A DNA stretch of 64,000 nucleotides from Tistrella mobilis (GTDB lineage: Bacteria; Pseudomonadota; Alphaproteobacteria; Tistrellales; Tistrellaceae), in assembly GCF_041468085.1 (NCBI RefSeq), contig NZ_CP121017.1, positions 1,219,501-1,283,500 of the forward strand, given 5' to 3'. Below are positions 15,320 to 24,724 of this stretch, in pieces (positions within the stretch are counted from its first letter, which is position 1; the number at the start of each line of letters is the position of its first letter). A program made the position numbers and the translations under genes. The notes under the pieces were generated by a model that ran no database searches, had not been told where the DNA came from, and saw nothing but the letters and a program-made list of their open reading frames with translations.

Positions 15320-16864
15320 TCATCTGGCATCTGGCGGCAGAAGATCCACCGGCAGGTTCTGATAGCATACCGGCCGCAGGAAGCGCCGGATCGCCAGCGT
15401 GCCGACCGATGTGGCGCCGAAATTGGTGCTGGCGGGGTAGGGCCCGCCATGGACCATGGCGTCTGCCACTTCAACCCCGGTGGGGAAGCCGTTGGCCAGG
15501 ATCCGCCCGGCCTTGCGCTCCAGCACCGGCAGCAGCGCGGCCGCCAGCCCGGCATCTTCCGCGTCCATCTGCAGGGTGCAGGTCAGCTGTCCGGCCAGGC
15601 CACGGGCCAGCCTGAGCATCTCGTCGGCATCCGCCACCCGCACCAGCAGCCCGGCGGGGCCGAAGACCTCGTCCGCCAGTTCCGGATGCGCGAACCAGGT
15701 GGCGGCGTCGACCTCGAAGAAGCCGGGGGATGCCCGGCGCGCATCATCGTCGCCCAGAACATGGGTCGTCACCCCCGATATGGCGGCGATCCGCGCCCGT
15801 CCGCGCTGATAGGCGGCACAGATGCCTGCGGTCAGGGTGGTCTGCGGCCCGGTCGCGGCCAGCACTTCCGTGGCCGCGCCGATGAAGGCATCGGCATCCG
15901 GACCGTCCATGGCGACCACCACGCCCGGATTGGTGCAGAACTGCCCGGCGCCCATGGTGAGCGAGGCCGCCCAGCCCCGGGCGAGTTCCGTGCCCCGTGC
16001 GGCGAGCGCATGGGGCAGCAGGAAGACCGGGTTGATCGAACCCAGCTCACCGAAGAAGGGGATCGGCTCCGGCCGCGCGGCGCAGAGGTCGAAGAGCGCC
16101 CGGCCGGCACCGAGCGAGCCGGTGAAGCCCACCGCCCGCACCGCCGGATGGGTGACCAGCGCCGCGCCCAGATCATGGCTGTCGCCCTGGATCAGCGCGA
16201 AGACACCGGGATCGATGCCGCAGGCGGTGATCGCCTCCAGGATCGCCTCGGCGACGATCTCTCCCGTGCCGGGATGGGCGGGGTGGCCCTTCACGATCAC
16301 CGGGCAGCCGGCGGCGAGCGCCGCGGCCGTGTCCCCGCCGGCGGTGGAGAAGGCGAGCGGGAAGTTGGAGGCACCGAACACGGCGACCGGGCCGATCGGG
16401 CGCTGGATCATGCGCAGCTCGGGCCGCGGCAGCGGCGCGCGGTCGGGCAGGGCGGCGTCATGGCGCCGGTCCAGACAGGCGCCGGCGCGGATATGGTCTG
16501 CAAACAGGCGCAGCTGGCCCACCGTCCGGCCCCGCTCCCCCTCCAGCCGTGGGGCGGGCAGGCCGGTTTCCCGGGTGCCGATATCGGTGATGGCGGCGCC
16601 CCGGGCCTCGATCGCCGCGGCGATGGCCTCAAGGAAACGGGCGCGTGCCTCGCGGGGGGCGGCGCCATAGCTTTCGAAGGCCCGTTCAGCCGCGGCGGCG
16701 GCGCGGTCGATCTCTGCCCTGCCGCCGATGGCGAAGGCATGGGCGCCACCATCGGCCGGCCCGGACAGGAATGTCCCGGAACCGGCCAGCCAGCGGCCAT
16801 CGATGAGATGCTGTCCCCGGGGTGTGAAACCGGGGGGTGAAACAGTGGATGCGGTCGAGGTCAC
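15320..16864 (-). CDS. alpha-ketoglutaric semialdehyde dehydrogenase (NADP-type aldehyde dehydrogenase)
   Basis: A 514-residue aldehyde dehydrogenase of the class that oxidises 2,5-dioxopentanoate to alpha-ketoglutarate, the last step of non-phosphorylative pentose breakdown. Landmarks are PVAVFGASNFPLAFSTAGGDTA (cofactor region), FFGELGSINPVF (general-base Glu) and MGAGQFCTNPG (catalytic Cys). GTG 16864 is supported by AAAGGA nine bases upstream. It lies 13 bp upstream of the lactonase gene and follows the dehydrogenase gene, with a 15-bp triplication between. With the GguC-type dehydratase and IlvD-type dehydratase it completes a full oxidative pentose route. Confidence 0.88.
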   Translation of the reverse strand: MTSTASTVSPPGFTPRGQHLIDGRWLAGSGTFLSGPADGGAHAFAIGGRAEIDRAAAAAERAFESYGAAPREARARFLEAIAAAIEARGAAITDIGTRETGLPAPRLEGERGRTVGQLRLFADHIRAGACLDRRHDAALPDRAPLPRPELRMIQRPIGPVAVFGASNFPLAFSTAGGDTAAALAAGCPVIVKGHPAHPGTGEIVAEAILEAITACGIDPGVFALIQGDSHDLGAALVTHPAVRAVGFTGSLGAGRALFDLCAARPEPIPFFGELGSINPVFLLPHALAARGTELARGWAASLTMGAGQFCTNPGVVVAMDGPDADAFIGAATEVLAATGPQTTLTAGICAAYQRGRARIAAISGVTTHVLGDDDARRASPGFFEVDAATWFAHPELADEVFGPAGLLVRVADADEMLRLARGLAGQLTCTLQMDAEDAGLAAALLPVLERKAGRILANGFPTGVEVADAMVHGGPYPASTNFGATSVGTLAIRRFLRPVCYQNLPVDLLPPDAR

Positions 16865-16897
16865 GCCGGGCGATCCTTTGTCATGAAGGGGCCCCCC

Positions 16898-16942
16898 TCA
16901 CTCGATGAAGGGTCGTTCGATGAGGGGTTACTCGATGAAGGG
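16898..16942. repeat. 15-bp triplication spanning the sugar dehydrogenase stop
   Basis: Units TCACTCGATGAAGGG (16898-16912), TCGTTCGATGAGGGG (16913-16927) and TTACTCGATGAAGGG (16928-16942). The third contains the TAA stop (minus strand) of the dehydrogenase and the others extend into the gap before the next gene. Confidence 0.88.
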
Positions 16943-17875
16943 ATCGGTGGTCAGGCGGCGGCCCAGCATGAAGGCGTCGGCCACATGTTTCAGTGGCGAC
17001 AGGTCCACATCGCTGGTGCGGGTGGCGATCAGCCGGGCGAAGCGGGCATAGAGCCCGTCATATTCCGAGCCCAGCGCCTCGCCCTGCGACAGGTTCCGCC
17101 CGCCGGCCGACACGGTGGCGCCGCCATCGGCAAGCGACAGCACGCCGTCATCGGTTTCGAACTCCATGGCCCAGCTCTGCGGGCCTTCCTGGCGGAAGTC
17201 GAAATCGGCGGCGATGGGGGCGGCACCGGTCAGGTAGGACAGGCGCGCGGCGATGGGGGTTTCCTGGTTTTCGGGAAATTCCAGCTCGGCACCGGTCAGA
17301 CGAAGCGAGGCGGGCAGGATCTCGGTCAGGATCGACAGGGCGTTGATGCCCGGGTCGAAGACGCCGAGCCCGCCGGCCTGCCAGATCCAGCGTTGTCCCG
17401 GATGCCAGCGGCGCACATCCTCTCGCCAGGTGATGGTTCCGCGGAGGATCTGCCGCCCGGCGAGCCAGGCCTTGGCCGCCGGTACGCCCGCAGCGAAGCG
17501 GGAATGCCAGGTGGCGAACAGCACCCGTCCCCGTGCCGCCGCCAGGTCGACCAGGGCTTCGACCTCGGCGATCGTCGCCCCCGGCGGCTTTTCCAGCATC
17601 ACGTCCAGCCCCGCCTCCAGCGCCTCGCAGGCCATGGCATGGCGGACCTGGGGCGGCGTGCACAGGGCCACCGCGGTGACCTCGGGCTGGGCCGCGATCA
17701 GCGCGGCCAGGGTTCTGTGGGCGGGAATGCCCTCCAGCCCGGCATTGCGGCTGACGGTCGCCGCCAGACGGAAGGCGTCGGATTTCAGGATCGAGGGATG
17801 ATGCTGGTCGATGGCGATCTTGCCCAGCCCGACCAGGGCGATCGGCGTTGCGGCCAGGGTATCAGTGGCTGTCAC
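16928..17875 (-). CDS. Gfo/Idh/MocA-family sugar 1-dehydrogenase (arabinose/galactose type)
   Basis: A 315-residue NAD(P)-dependent oxidoreductase. The N-terminal Rossmann fold starts IALVGLGKIAIDQHHPSI and the family motif EKPPGATIAEVEAL contains the EKP sequence. WIWQAGGLGVFDPGINALSIL resembles bacterial L-arabinose/D-galactose 1-dehydrogenases. It should oxidise the aldose at C1 to the lactone used by the SMP-30 protein. GTG 17875 overlaps the end of the dehydratase gene by 14 bp, indicating coupling. The exact sugar (L-arabinose, D-galactose or both) cannot be decided from sequence. Confidence 0.85.
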   Translation of the reverse strand: MTATDTLAATPIALVGLGKIAIDQHHPSILKSDAFRLAATVSRNAGLEGIPAHRTLAALIAAQPEVTAVALCTPPQVRHAMACEALEAGLDVMLEKPPGATIAEVEALVDLAAARGRVLFATWHSRFAAGVPAAKAWLAGRQILRGTITWREDVRRWHPGQRWIWQAGGLGVFDPGINALSILTEILPASLRLTGAELEFPENQETPIAARLSYLTGAAPIAADFDFRQEGPQSWAMEFETDDGVLSLADGGATVSAGGRNLSQGEALGSEYDGLYARFARLIATRTSDVDLSPLKHVADAFMLGRRLTTDPFIE

Positions 17876-19604
17876 GGGGTACCTCCTTGCCGCGGCAGCC
17901 GCGCAGGAAATCGAAGTCGGCGCCGGTATCGGCGCCCGTCACATGTTCGTGGAACAGGCGGACATAGCCGCCCTCGGGGGGCGCGACCGGGCTGGTCCAG
18001 GCGGCGAGGCGCCGGGCGATCTCGTCTTCGGGCACGTCCAGGTGCAGGGTTCTGGCCGCCACATCCAGTTCGATCATGTCGCCGTCGCGCACGATCGCCA
18101 GCGGCCCGCCCACCGCCGCTTCGGGCGAGGTGTGGAGGACGACCGTGCCATAGGCCGTGCCCGACATGCGGGCGTCGGAGATGCGCACCATATCGGTGAT
18201 GCCCTTGCGCAGCACCTTGGGCGGCAGCCCCATATTGCCCACCTCCGCCATGCCCGGATAGCCGCGGGGGCCGCAATTCTTCAGCACCATCACGCAGCTC
18301 TCGTCGATATCCAGGCTCTCGTCACTGATCCTGGCCTTGTAGTGTTCGATGGTCTCGAACACCACGGCCCGGCCCCGATGCTTCATCAGATGCGGGCTGG
18401 CGGCCGACGGCTTGATCACCGCGCCCAGGGGCGCCAGATTGCCGCGCAGCACGGCGATGCCGCCATGGGGGGTGAGCGCCTTGTCCACCGGCCGGATCAC
18501 GTCCTCGTTCCAGTTCCGGGCGTCCTTGACCTCGTCCCAGAGCGTTTCTCCCGAGACCGTGAGCGCGTTGCCGTCCAGCAGGCCGTCCTCGCAGAGGCGC
18601 TTGATCACCACCGGCAGGCCGCCGGCATAGAAGAACTCTTCCATCAGGTATTTGCCCGACGGCATCAGGTTGACGATGGTGGGCACGTCGCGGCCCAGCC
18701 GGTCCCAGTCGTCGAGCGTGAGGTCGACCCCCACCCGGCCGGCGATGGCCAGAAGATGCACCACGGCATTGGTGGACCCGCCGATGGCGCCGTTGACCCG
18801 AACGGCATTCTCGAAGGCCGTGCGGGTCAGGATGTCCGATGGTTTCAGATCGTCCTTGACCATCTCGACGATGCGCCGGCCGGTCAGATGGGCCATGACC
18901 CGGCGCCGGGCATCCACGGCCGGAATGGCGGCATTGCCGGACAGGGCCATGCCCAGGGCCTCGACCATGCTGGCCATGGAACTGGCCGTGCCCATGGTGT
19001 TGCAGGATCCGGCGCTGCGCGACATCGCCTGCTCGGCCTCAAGAAAATCCTCCCGGGTCAGCTTCCCCGCCTTGATGTCTTCCGACATCTGCCAGAGCGC
19101 CGTGCCCGAGCCGACCCGCTCGCCCCGGAACCAGCCGTTCAGCATCGGGCCGCCGCTGACCACGATGGCGGGCAGATCGACGCTGCAGGCGCCCATCAGC
19201 AAAGCGGGGGTGGTCTTGTCGCAGCCGGCCATCAGCACCACGCCGTCGACCGGCTGGGCGCGCAACGCCTCTTCCACATCCATCGCCGCCAGGTTGCGAT
19301 AGAGCATGGCGGTTGGCCGCAGGCTGCTTTCGGCGACGGAGAAGACCGGAAACTCCACCGGCAGCCCGCCCGCCTCGTAGACGCCGCGCTTCACCCGCTC
19401 GGCCAGATCGCGCAGATGGGCGTTGCAGGGGGTCAGTTCCGACCAGGTGTTGCAGATGCCGATCACCGGCCGCCCGTCGAACAGATCGTAGGGCAGGCCC
19501 TGATTGCGCATCCATCCGCGGTGATAGATGTTGTCCCGGCTGGTGCCGCCATACCACTCCTGGGAACGGAGCCGGCGCGGCCATGGTGCCTTGGTGAATG
19601 CCAT
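17862..19604 (-). CDS. IlvD/Edd-family aldonate dehydratase (L-arabonate/galactonate type)
   Basis: A 580-residue sugar-acid dehydratase that converts the aldonate to the 2-keto-3-deoxy acid. The three cysteines of the [2Fe-2S] cluster are in VIGICNTWSELTPCN, MAGCDKTTPALLMGA and AGSCNTMGTASSM, the pattern of L-arabinonate dehydratases, and the ARMSGTAYGT motif that binds Mg2+/substrate is present. Its neighbours are GguC upstream (18 bp away) and the sugar dehydrogenase downstream (overlapping). The paralogue at 46641-48368 is more divergent and is not in a sugar operon. Confidence 0.9.
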   Translation of the reverse strand: MAFTKAPWPRRLRSQEWYGGTSRDNIYHRGWMRNQGLPYDLFDGRPVIGICNTWSELTPCNAHLRDLAERVKRGVYEAGGLPVEFPVFSVAESSLRPTAMLYRNLAAMDVEEALRAQPVDGVVLMAGCDKTTPALLMGACSVDLPAIVVSGGPMLNGWFRGERVGSGTALWQMSEDIKAGKLTREDFLEAEQAMSRSAGSCNTMGTASSMASMVEALGMALSGNAAIPAVDARRRVMAHLTGRRIVEMVKDDLKPSDILTRTAFENAVRVNGAIGGSTNAVVHLLAIAGRVGVDLTLDDWDRLGRDVPTIVNLMPSGKYLMEEFFYAGGLPVVIKRLCEDGLLDGNALTVSGETLWDEVKDARNWNEDVIRPVDKALTPHGGIAVLRGNLAPLGAVIKPSAASPHLMKHRGRAVVFETIEHYKARISDESLDIDESCVMVLKNCGPRGYPGMAEVGNMGLPPKVLRKGITDMVRISDARMSGTAYGTVVLHTSPEAAVGGPLAIVRDGDMIELDVAARTLHLDVPEDEIARRLAAWTSPVAPPEGGYVRLFHEHVTGADTGADFDFLRGCRGKEVPRDSH

Positions 19605-19622
19605 GAGCGGTGCCCCTTCCCG

Positions 19623-20624
19623 TCAGAGTGATGTCACGCAGAGCGCGCCGCCGCCCGCGACCGGATCGGGGGCGATGGCCAGGCGGTTGCGCAGCGGCAG
19701 GCCGAAACCGGGCACCTCGATCTCGAACATATCGCCGGCTTCCGTGCGCAGCCCGGCCGCAAAGGAGAGCGTCGCGGTCCCGAACATGTGGACATGCACG
19801 TCGCCCGGCTGGCGGAACAGGTCGTATTTGAAGTGGTGGTGCTCCAGATTGGCGAAGCTGTGGGACATGTTCTCTTCGCCCGACAGGAAGGGGGCGTCGA
19901 ACAGCACCTCGTCGCCGCGCAGCACGCGGGACCGGCCCTGGATGTTCGCGGGGGGCGGGCCGACCCGCAATTCGGGGCCGAAGGCGCAGCGGCGCAGCTT
20001 GGAATGGGCCAGGAACAGATAATTGGCCCGCTCCGTCACATGGTCGGAGAATTCATTGGCCACCGCGAAGCCCAGCCGGCAGGGCGTGCCATCGGCGGCG
20101 ATCACGTAAAGGCCTGCGATCTCGGGCTCTTCGCCGCCGTCCAGGGCGAAGGCGGGGGAGATGAGATCGGCCCCCGGTGCGGCAACGATCCCACCATTGC
20201 CCTTGTAGAACCATTCCGGCTGGACGCCCACCTGGCCCGGGGCCGGCTTGCCGCCTTTCAGCCCCATGCGGAACATCTTCATCGAGTCGGTCATGCCAGC
20301 CTCGTCGTCGCTGCCGCCATGCATGCTGTTGCGCGTCGAGGCCGAGCCCAGATGGGTGAGCCCGGTGCCGGTCACGAAAAGATGGGCCGGGTCGGGATGG
20401 TCGAGCGGCGGCAGGATCCGCCCCTCGCGATAGGCCAGCTCCAGGTCGACCGCACGGCCGGGGGTGATCTGGCCCAGGGCCTCGGCCAGCGTCCGTCCCC
20501 GCTCCAGGCAATGCATGGCCAGCGCATAGGTGGTGTCGAAGCCGGTGACCTCGTGGGCCTCGGTGCCGTCGCGCACCACCACCGCCCGTGTGCCGTTGGT
20601 CCGCACGATCTGGGAAAGCAACAT
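19623..20624 (-). CDS. gguC: GguC/AraD1-family protein, probable 2-keto-3-deoxy-L-arabonate dehydratase
   Basis: A 333-residue member of the FAH (fumarylacetoacetate hydrolase) superfamily of the GguC type, named from the Agrobacterium chvE-gguABC locus. Motifs include FVTGTGLTHLGSASTRNSMHG, PEWFYKGNGGIV, EEPEIAGLYVI (metal-binding acidic residues) and GFAVANEFSDHV. In pathways of this kind the enzyme dehydrates 2-keto-3-deoxy-L-arabonate to alpha-ketoglutaric semialdehyde. It begins 4 bp after the GguB stop, preserving chvE-gguA-gguB-gguC order, and hands its product to the aldehyde dehydrogenase at 15320-16864. Confidence 0.88.
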   Translation of the reverse strand: MLLSQIVRTNGTRAVVVRDGTEAHEVTGFDTTYALAMHCLERGRTLAEALGQITPGRAVDLELAYREGRILPPLDHPDPAHLFVTGTGLTHLGSASTRNSMHGGSDDEAGMTDSMKMFRMGLKGGKPAPGQVGVQPEWFYKGNGGIVAAPGADLISPAFALDGGEEPEIAGLYVIAADGTPCRLGFAVANEFSDHVTERANYLFLAHSKLRRCAFGPELRVGPPPANIQGRSRVLRGDEVLFDAPFLSGEENMSHSFANLEHHHFKYDLFRQPGDVHVHMFGTATLSFAAGLRTEAGDMFEIEVPGFGLPLRNRLAIAPDPVAGGGALCVTSL

Positions 20625-20628
20625 GGCC

Positions 20629-21834
20629 TCAGCCTTTCTTCTTGTTGTAGACGTCGAACACCACCGCAGCCAGCAGCACCAGGCCCTTGATGACCTGCTG
20701 CCAGTCGATGCCGATGCCGAGAATGGACATGCCGTTGTTCATCACGCCCATGATGAAGGCGCCGACCACCGCGCCGACCACGGTGCCCACACCGCCGGCC
20801 ATCGACGCGCCCCCGATGAAGACGGCGGCGATCACGTCCAGCTCGAACGACACGCCCGCCTTGGGCGTGGCGGTGTTCAGGCGGGCGGCGAAGACCAGGC
20901 CGGCAAGGGCTGCGAGCATGCCCATATTGGCGAAGGTCAGGAACACCAGCTTCTCGGCCGGAATGCCCGACAGCTTGGCCGCCTTCTCGTTGCCGCCGAT
21001 GGCATAGATCCGTCGCCCGACGACCGTGCGGTTGGTGATGAAGGCATAGATCGCGATCAGCAGGGCCATGACGATGAACACGTTCGGCAGGCCCCGGAAG
21101 GTCGCCATCAGATAGCTCATATAGATCAGCGCGATGGTGATCAGGGCGTACTTGCCGGCGAAGAAGGCGAAGGGCTCTTCCACCAGGCCGGTGGCCGCCT
21201 GCTTGCGGCGGCTGCGCACCGCCATCACCAGGATGCCCGCCGCGACGGCGATGCCCGTCACCAGCGACAGGGTGTTGAAGCGTCCCGTGCCGAAGATGTC
21301 GGGCACGAAGCCCGAGGCGATCAGCTGGAAATTGGCCGGAAACGGCCCCACGGACTGGCCGGCCAGCAGCCAGAGCGTCAGGCCCTTGAAGACCAGCATG
21401 CCCGCCAGCGTCACGATGAAGGACGGGATCCTGAAGAAGGCGACCCAGAACCCCTGGGCCATGCCGATCAGCGCGCCCACGGCCAGGCAGATCACGCCCG
21501 CCAGGACATAGGGCACGTCCCAATGGACGATCATCACCGCCGCGAGCGCACCGATGAAGCCCATCACCGACCCCACCGACAGGTCGATATGGCCCGAGAC
21601 GATCACCAGCAGCATGCCGACCGCCATGATGACGATATAGCTGTTCTGCAGGATCAGATTGGTCAGGTTGACCGGCTTCAGCAGGATGCCGTCGGTGGCG
21701 ACCTGGAAGAACACCATGATGACGATCAGCGCCAGCAGGATGCCGTATTCCCGCATATGCTTGCGCAGATAGGCGCCCATGGTGAGCCCGGAAGCGGGGC
21801 CGGTCTCACGCTCGGATGGTTTCGCCAGGTCCAT
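20629..21834 (-). CDS. gguB: sugar ABC transporter permease GguB
   Basis: A 401-residue CUT2 permease of the XylH/MmsB/GguB type, with about ten to twelve hydrophobic segments and the motif VSGHIDLSVGSVMGFIGAL near residue 80, then VIGG-like FIGGASMAGGVGTVVGAV near the C-terminus. The longer length than RbsC (about 320 residues) is normal for GguB. It starts within the 3' end of gguA (overlap 29 bp). With GguA and ChvE it forms the high-affinity importer for several monosaccharides. Confidence 0.9.
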   Translation of the reverse strand: MDLAKPSERETGPASGLTMGAYLRKHMREYGILLALIVIMVFFQVATDGILLKPVNLTNLILQNSYIVIMAVGMLLVIVSGHIDLSVGSVMGFIGALAAVMIVHWDVPYVLAGVICLAVGALIGMAQGFWVAFFRIPSFIVTLAGMLVFKGLTLWLLAGQSVGPFPANFQLIASGFVPDIFGTGRFNTLSLVTGIAVAAGILVMAVRSRRKQAATGLVEEPFAFFAGKYALITIALIYMSYLMATFRGLPNVFIVMALLIAIYAFITNRTVVGRRIYAIGGNEKAAKLSGIPAEKLVFLTFANMGMLAALAGLVFAARLNTATPKAGVSFELDVIAAVFIGGASMAGGVGTVVGAVVGAFIMGVMNNGMSILGIGIDWQQVIKGLVLLAAVVFDVYNKKKG

Positions 21835-23368
21835 GGGTCTGGTCTCCGGAAGTGACGATCATCGCCATGATCTTTTCCTGCGTGGCCTCGGCCGTCGGCA
21901 GTTCGCCCACGAAACGCCCCTCGTTCATGACGTAGAGACGGTCGGTGATGCCCAGCAGTTCGGGCATTTCAGAGGAAATCACGATGATCGATTTCCCCTG
22001 GGCCGCGAGGGCGGCGATGATCGAATAGATTTCGAATTTTGCGCCCACATCGATGCCGCGGGTCGGCTCGTCGAGGATCAGGATCTCGGGGTCGGCGAAG
22101 AGCCATTTGGACAGCACCACCTTCTGCTGGTTGCCGCCCGACAGGTTGACGGTCTCCTGCTCGATCGAGGCGCATTTGATGTTGACCCGCGCGCGGTATT
22201 CTTCGGCCACGCCGGCTTCGCGGTGCTCGTCGACCACGCCGGCACGGGCCACCGCATCCAGGTTCGCCAGCGGCACGTTGCGGCGGATGCTGTCGGCCAG
22301 CACCAGCCCCAGCCCCTTGCGATCCTCGGTGACATAGGCGAGCCCGGCCCTGATCGCGCGCGGGATGGTGGTGAGATCGGCGGGCCGTCCGTGGATCCTG
22401 ACCTCGCCTGAAATGCCCTGGCCATAGCTGCGTCCGAACAGGCTCATCGCCAGTTCGGTGCGGCCGGCCCCCATCAGCCCGGCGATCCCCAGAACCTCGC
22501 CCTGCCGCAGGTGGAAATCCACGCCCTTGACCACCAGCCGGCCCTGATGTGTGGGGTGGTGAACCCGCCAGCCCGTGACCTCCATCACCGTCCCGCCGAT
22601 GCGGGGCGTGCGCGGCGGATAGCGGTCGGACATCGACCGCCCCACCATGTCGCGGATGATCTCCCCTTCGCCGTAAGAGGTGTCGGACATGTCACGACTG
22701 GTGACGGTGGTGCCGTCGCGCAGCACCGTCAGGCTGTCGGCCACGCGGGAGACCTCGTTCAGCTTGTGAGAGATCAGGATGGCGGTCAGCCCCTCGCGCG
22801 TCTTCAGCTCGACCAGCAGGTCGAGCAGGGCCTCGCTGTCGCGTTCGTTGAGCGAGGATGTCGGCTCGTCCAGGATCAGCAGCCTGACCTTTTTCGACAG
22901 CGCCTTGGCAATCTCGACCAGCTGCTGTTTGCCGAGGCCCAGATCGTCGACCCGGGTATCCGGGTTCTCTTTCAGGCCGACTTTGGCGAGCAGGGCCGCG
23001 GTGCGGCGCCTGGTCTCGGGCCAGTCGATGACCCCGCGCCGGGCAATCTCGTTGCCGAGGAAGATGTTCTCGGCGATCGACAGTTCGGGCACCAGGGCCA
23101 GTTCCTGATGGATGATGATGATGCCCCGGGCCTCGCTGTCGGCGATCCCGCGGAAGGCCATGGGCTGGCCTTCATACAGGATTTCTCCGTCATAGGACCC
23201 GGCCGGGTAGACCCCGCTCAACACCTTCATCAGGGTGGATTTGCCCGCCCCGTTCTCGCCCACCAGCGCCCGGATCTCTCCGCGCCGCACGGCGAGATTG
23301 ACGCGGTCCAGCGCCTTCACCCCAGGAAATTCCTTGGTGATTCCGCGCATCTCAAGGATGGCGTCCAT
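21806..23368 (-). CDS. gguA: sugar ABC transporter ATP-binding protein GguA
   Basis: A 520-residue duplicated ATPase. The N-half has GENGAGKST (Walker A) and LLILDEPTSSLNE (Walker B). The C-half has GLMGAGRTE, the signature NLSGGNQQKV and ILILDEPTRGIDVGAKFE. The length and the RYPPRTPRIGGTVMEVTGW linker are those of the XylG/GguA group. It is separated from chvE by a 62-bp gap with a hairpin and overlaps gguB. Confidence 0.92.
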   Translation of the reverse strand: MDAILEMRGITKEFPGVKALDRVNLAVRRGEIRALVGENGAGKSTLMKVLSGVYPAGSYDGEILYEGQPMAFRGIADSEARGIIIIHQELALVPELSIAENIFLGNEIARRGVIDWPETRRRTAALLAKVGLKENPDTRVDDLGLGKQQLVEIAKALSKKVRLLILDEPTSSLNERDSEALLDLLVELKTREGLTAILISHKLNEVSRVADSLTVLRDGTTVTSRDMSDTSYGEGEIIRDMVGRSMSDRYPPRTPRIGGTVMEVTGWRVHHPTHQGRLVVKGVDFHLRQGEVLGIAGLMGAGRTELAMSLFGRSYGQGISGEVRIHGRPADLTTIPRAIRAGLAYVTEDRKGLGLVLADSIRRNVPLANLDAVARAGVVDEHREAGVAEEYRARVNIKCASIEQETVNLSGGNQQKVVLSKWLFADPEILILDEPTRGIDVGAKFEIYSIIAALAAQGKSIIVISSEMPELLGITDRLYVMNEGRFVGELPTAEATQEKIMAMIVTSGDQTHGPGETIRA

Positions 23369-23383
23369 CCGTTCCTCCCAAGG

Positions 23384-23421
23384 GCCCGCCCGGAGCCATC
23401 CTTTCTGCCCCGGGCGAGGGC
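23384..23421 (-). terminator. intercistronic hairpin after chvE
   Basis: GCCC-GCCCGG type stem: 23384-23393 pairs with 23410-23421 with one bulged base, and the loop is about 16 nt. It lies 10 bp after the chvE stop and 15 bp before the gguA start, the usual place for a stem-loop that raises binding protein over ATPase levels. Confidence 0.55.
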
Positions 23422-23430
23422 TCCTGCCGG

Positions 23431-24501
23431 TTATTCGACCTCGGACGCCTTGTAGTAGCCGCTGTCGATCAGCACCGGCCGCCAGTTGGCGGCAGTGACC
23501 GGAACCGGCTCCAGAAGATAGGAGGGAACGACCTTCTTGCCGTTGTCATAGGTGGTGGTGTCGTTGATTTCGGGCTCGCTGCCGCCCAGCACGGCATCGA
23601 CCATGCCGACCGTCACCCGGGCGAGTTCGCGGGTGTCCTTGAAGATCGTCGAATACTGGTCACCGCGCAGGATGGCCTTGACCGAGGGGACTTCCGCATC
23701 CTGGCCGGTGACGATGGGCATGGCCATGTCGCCCGAGCCGTAACCCACCCCCTTCAGCGAGGACATGATGCCGATCGACAGGCCGTCATAGGGGGAGAGC
23801 ACCCCATGGATCTTCTTGCCCGTGTAATTGGCGGACAGCAGATTGTCCATGCGTGCCTGGGCCACGGCGCCGTCCCAGCGCAGCGTGCCCACCTTGTCCA
23901 TGCCCATCTGGCCCGAGGGGATCACCACCGAGCCGTCCTTGATCAGCGGATCGAGCACGGACATGGCGCCGTTGTAGAAGAAATAGGCGTTGTTGTCGTC
24001 GGGCGAGCCGCCGAAGAGTTCGACATTCCAGGGCTTCTGGTCGGGGAAGCGCTGTTTCAGCCCGTCGACCAGGGTGCTGGCCTGCTGCACGCCGACCTTG
24101 AAGTTGTCGAAGGTGGCGTAATAGTTCACATGCTCGCTGTCGCGGATCAGCCGGTCATAGGCGATCACCTTGATGCCGGCAGCGTCGGCATTGGCCAGCA
24201 CATTCGACAAAGTGGTGCCGTCGATGGCGGCGATGACCAGAACGTCGACACCCTTGGTCACCATGTTCTCGATCTGGGCGAGCTGGTTGGGGATGTCGTC
24301 TTCGGCATATTGCAGATCGGTCTCGTAGCCGGCGGCCTTGAACTGCTCGACCATCGAGCTGCCGTCGGAGATCCAGCGGGCGGATGATTTGGTCGGCATG
24401 GAGATGCCCACATATCCCTCGCCGGCCGATGCCAGATCCGCGCCCGCCAGGGCGATCACGGACAGGCCGGCCGCAAGCGCGACCGTCTTCAATCCCCTCA
24501 T
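23431..24501 (-). CDS. chvE: multiple-sugar-binding periplasmic protein ChvE
   Basis: A 356-residue periplasmic receptor with a signal peptide (about residues 1-26, ending DLASAG) and ChvE/XylF landmarks: [45 protein letters not shown] and [24 protein letters not shown]. ChvE binds arabinose, galactose, glucose and xylose and in Agrobacterium also signals to VirA. The start has an excellent ribosome-binding site (GGGAGG). It is the first gene of the leftward operon and faces the LysR regulator, with LysR-type boxes between. Confidence 0.93.
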   Translation of the reverse strand: MRGLKTVALAAGLSVIALAGADLASAGEGYVGISMPTKSSARWISDGSSMVEQFKAAGYETDLQYAEDDIPNQLAQIENMVTKGVDVLVIAAIDGTTLSNVLANADAAGIKVIAYDRLIRDSEHVNYYATFDNFKVGVQQASTLVDGLKQRFPDQKPWNVELFGGSPDDNNAYFFYNGAMSVLDPLIKDGSVVIPSGQMGMDKVGTLRWDGAVAQARMDNLLSANYTGKKIHGVLSPYDGLSIGIMSSLKGVGYGSGDMAMPIVTGQDAEVPSVKAILRGDQYSTIFKDTRELARVTVGMVDAVLGGSEPEINDTTTYDNGKKVVPSYLLEPVPVTAANWRPVLIDSGYYKASEVE

Positions 24502-24641
24502 CTTTTCCTCCCTTTGCGGCGTCCCTGGTTCCAGCTCCGCTTCTGCGGAGTCCGCCGGGACGGCCCCTGATTTTTCTGTCGCAACTCATCGGCGGAGAAC
24601 CCGGCCGGTCATTGCCGCGAGATCTATTCGTAGGGGGATTG

Positions 24642-24695
24642 GATATGTCGGTCAAATCGGCATAATCGCATCAGATATGCCATTTCTGGCATATC
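24642..24695. promoter_or_regulatory. LysR-type operator pair between chvE and its regulator
   Basis: A perfect 9-bp inverted repeat GATATGCCA / TGGCATATC (24674-24682 and 24687-24695) with a 4-bp centre, plus a weaker second pair GATATGTC (24642-24649) and GGCATAATC (24659-24667). Both share the half-site ATATGCC. The arrangement in the 223-bp divergent gap fits a repression and an activation site for the GbpR-type LysR protein. Confidence 0.72.
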
Positions 24696-24724
24696 GAATA
24701 CGGGGGCAGGAAGGGGCGGCCGGC

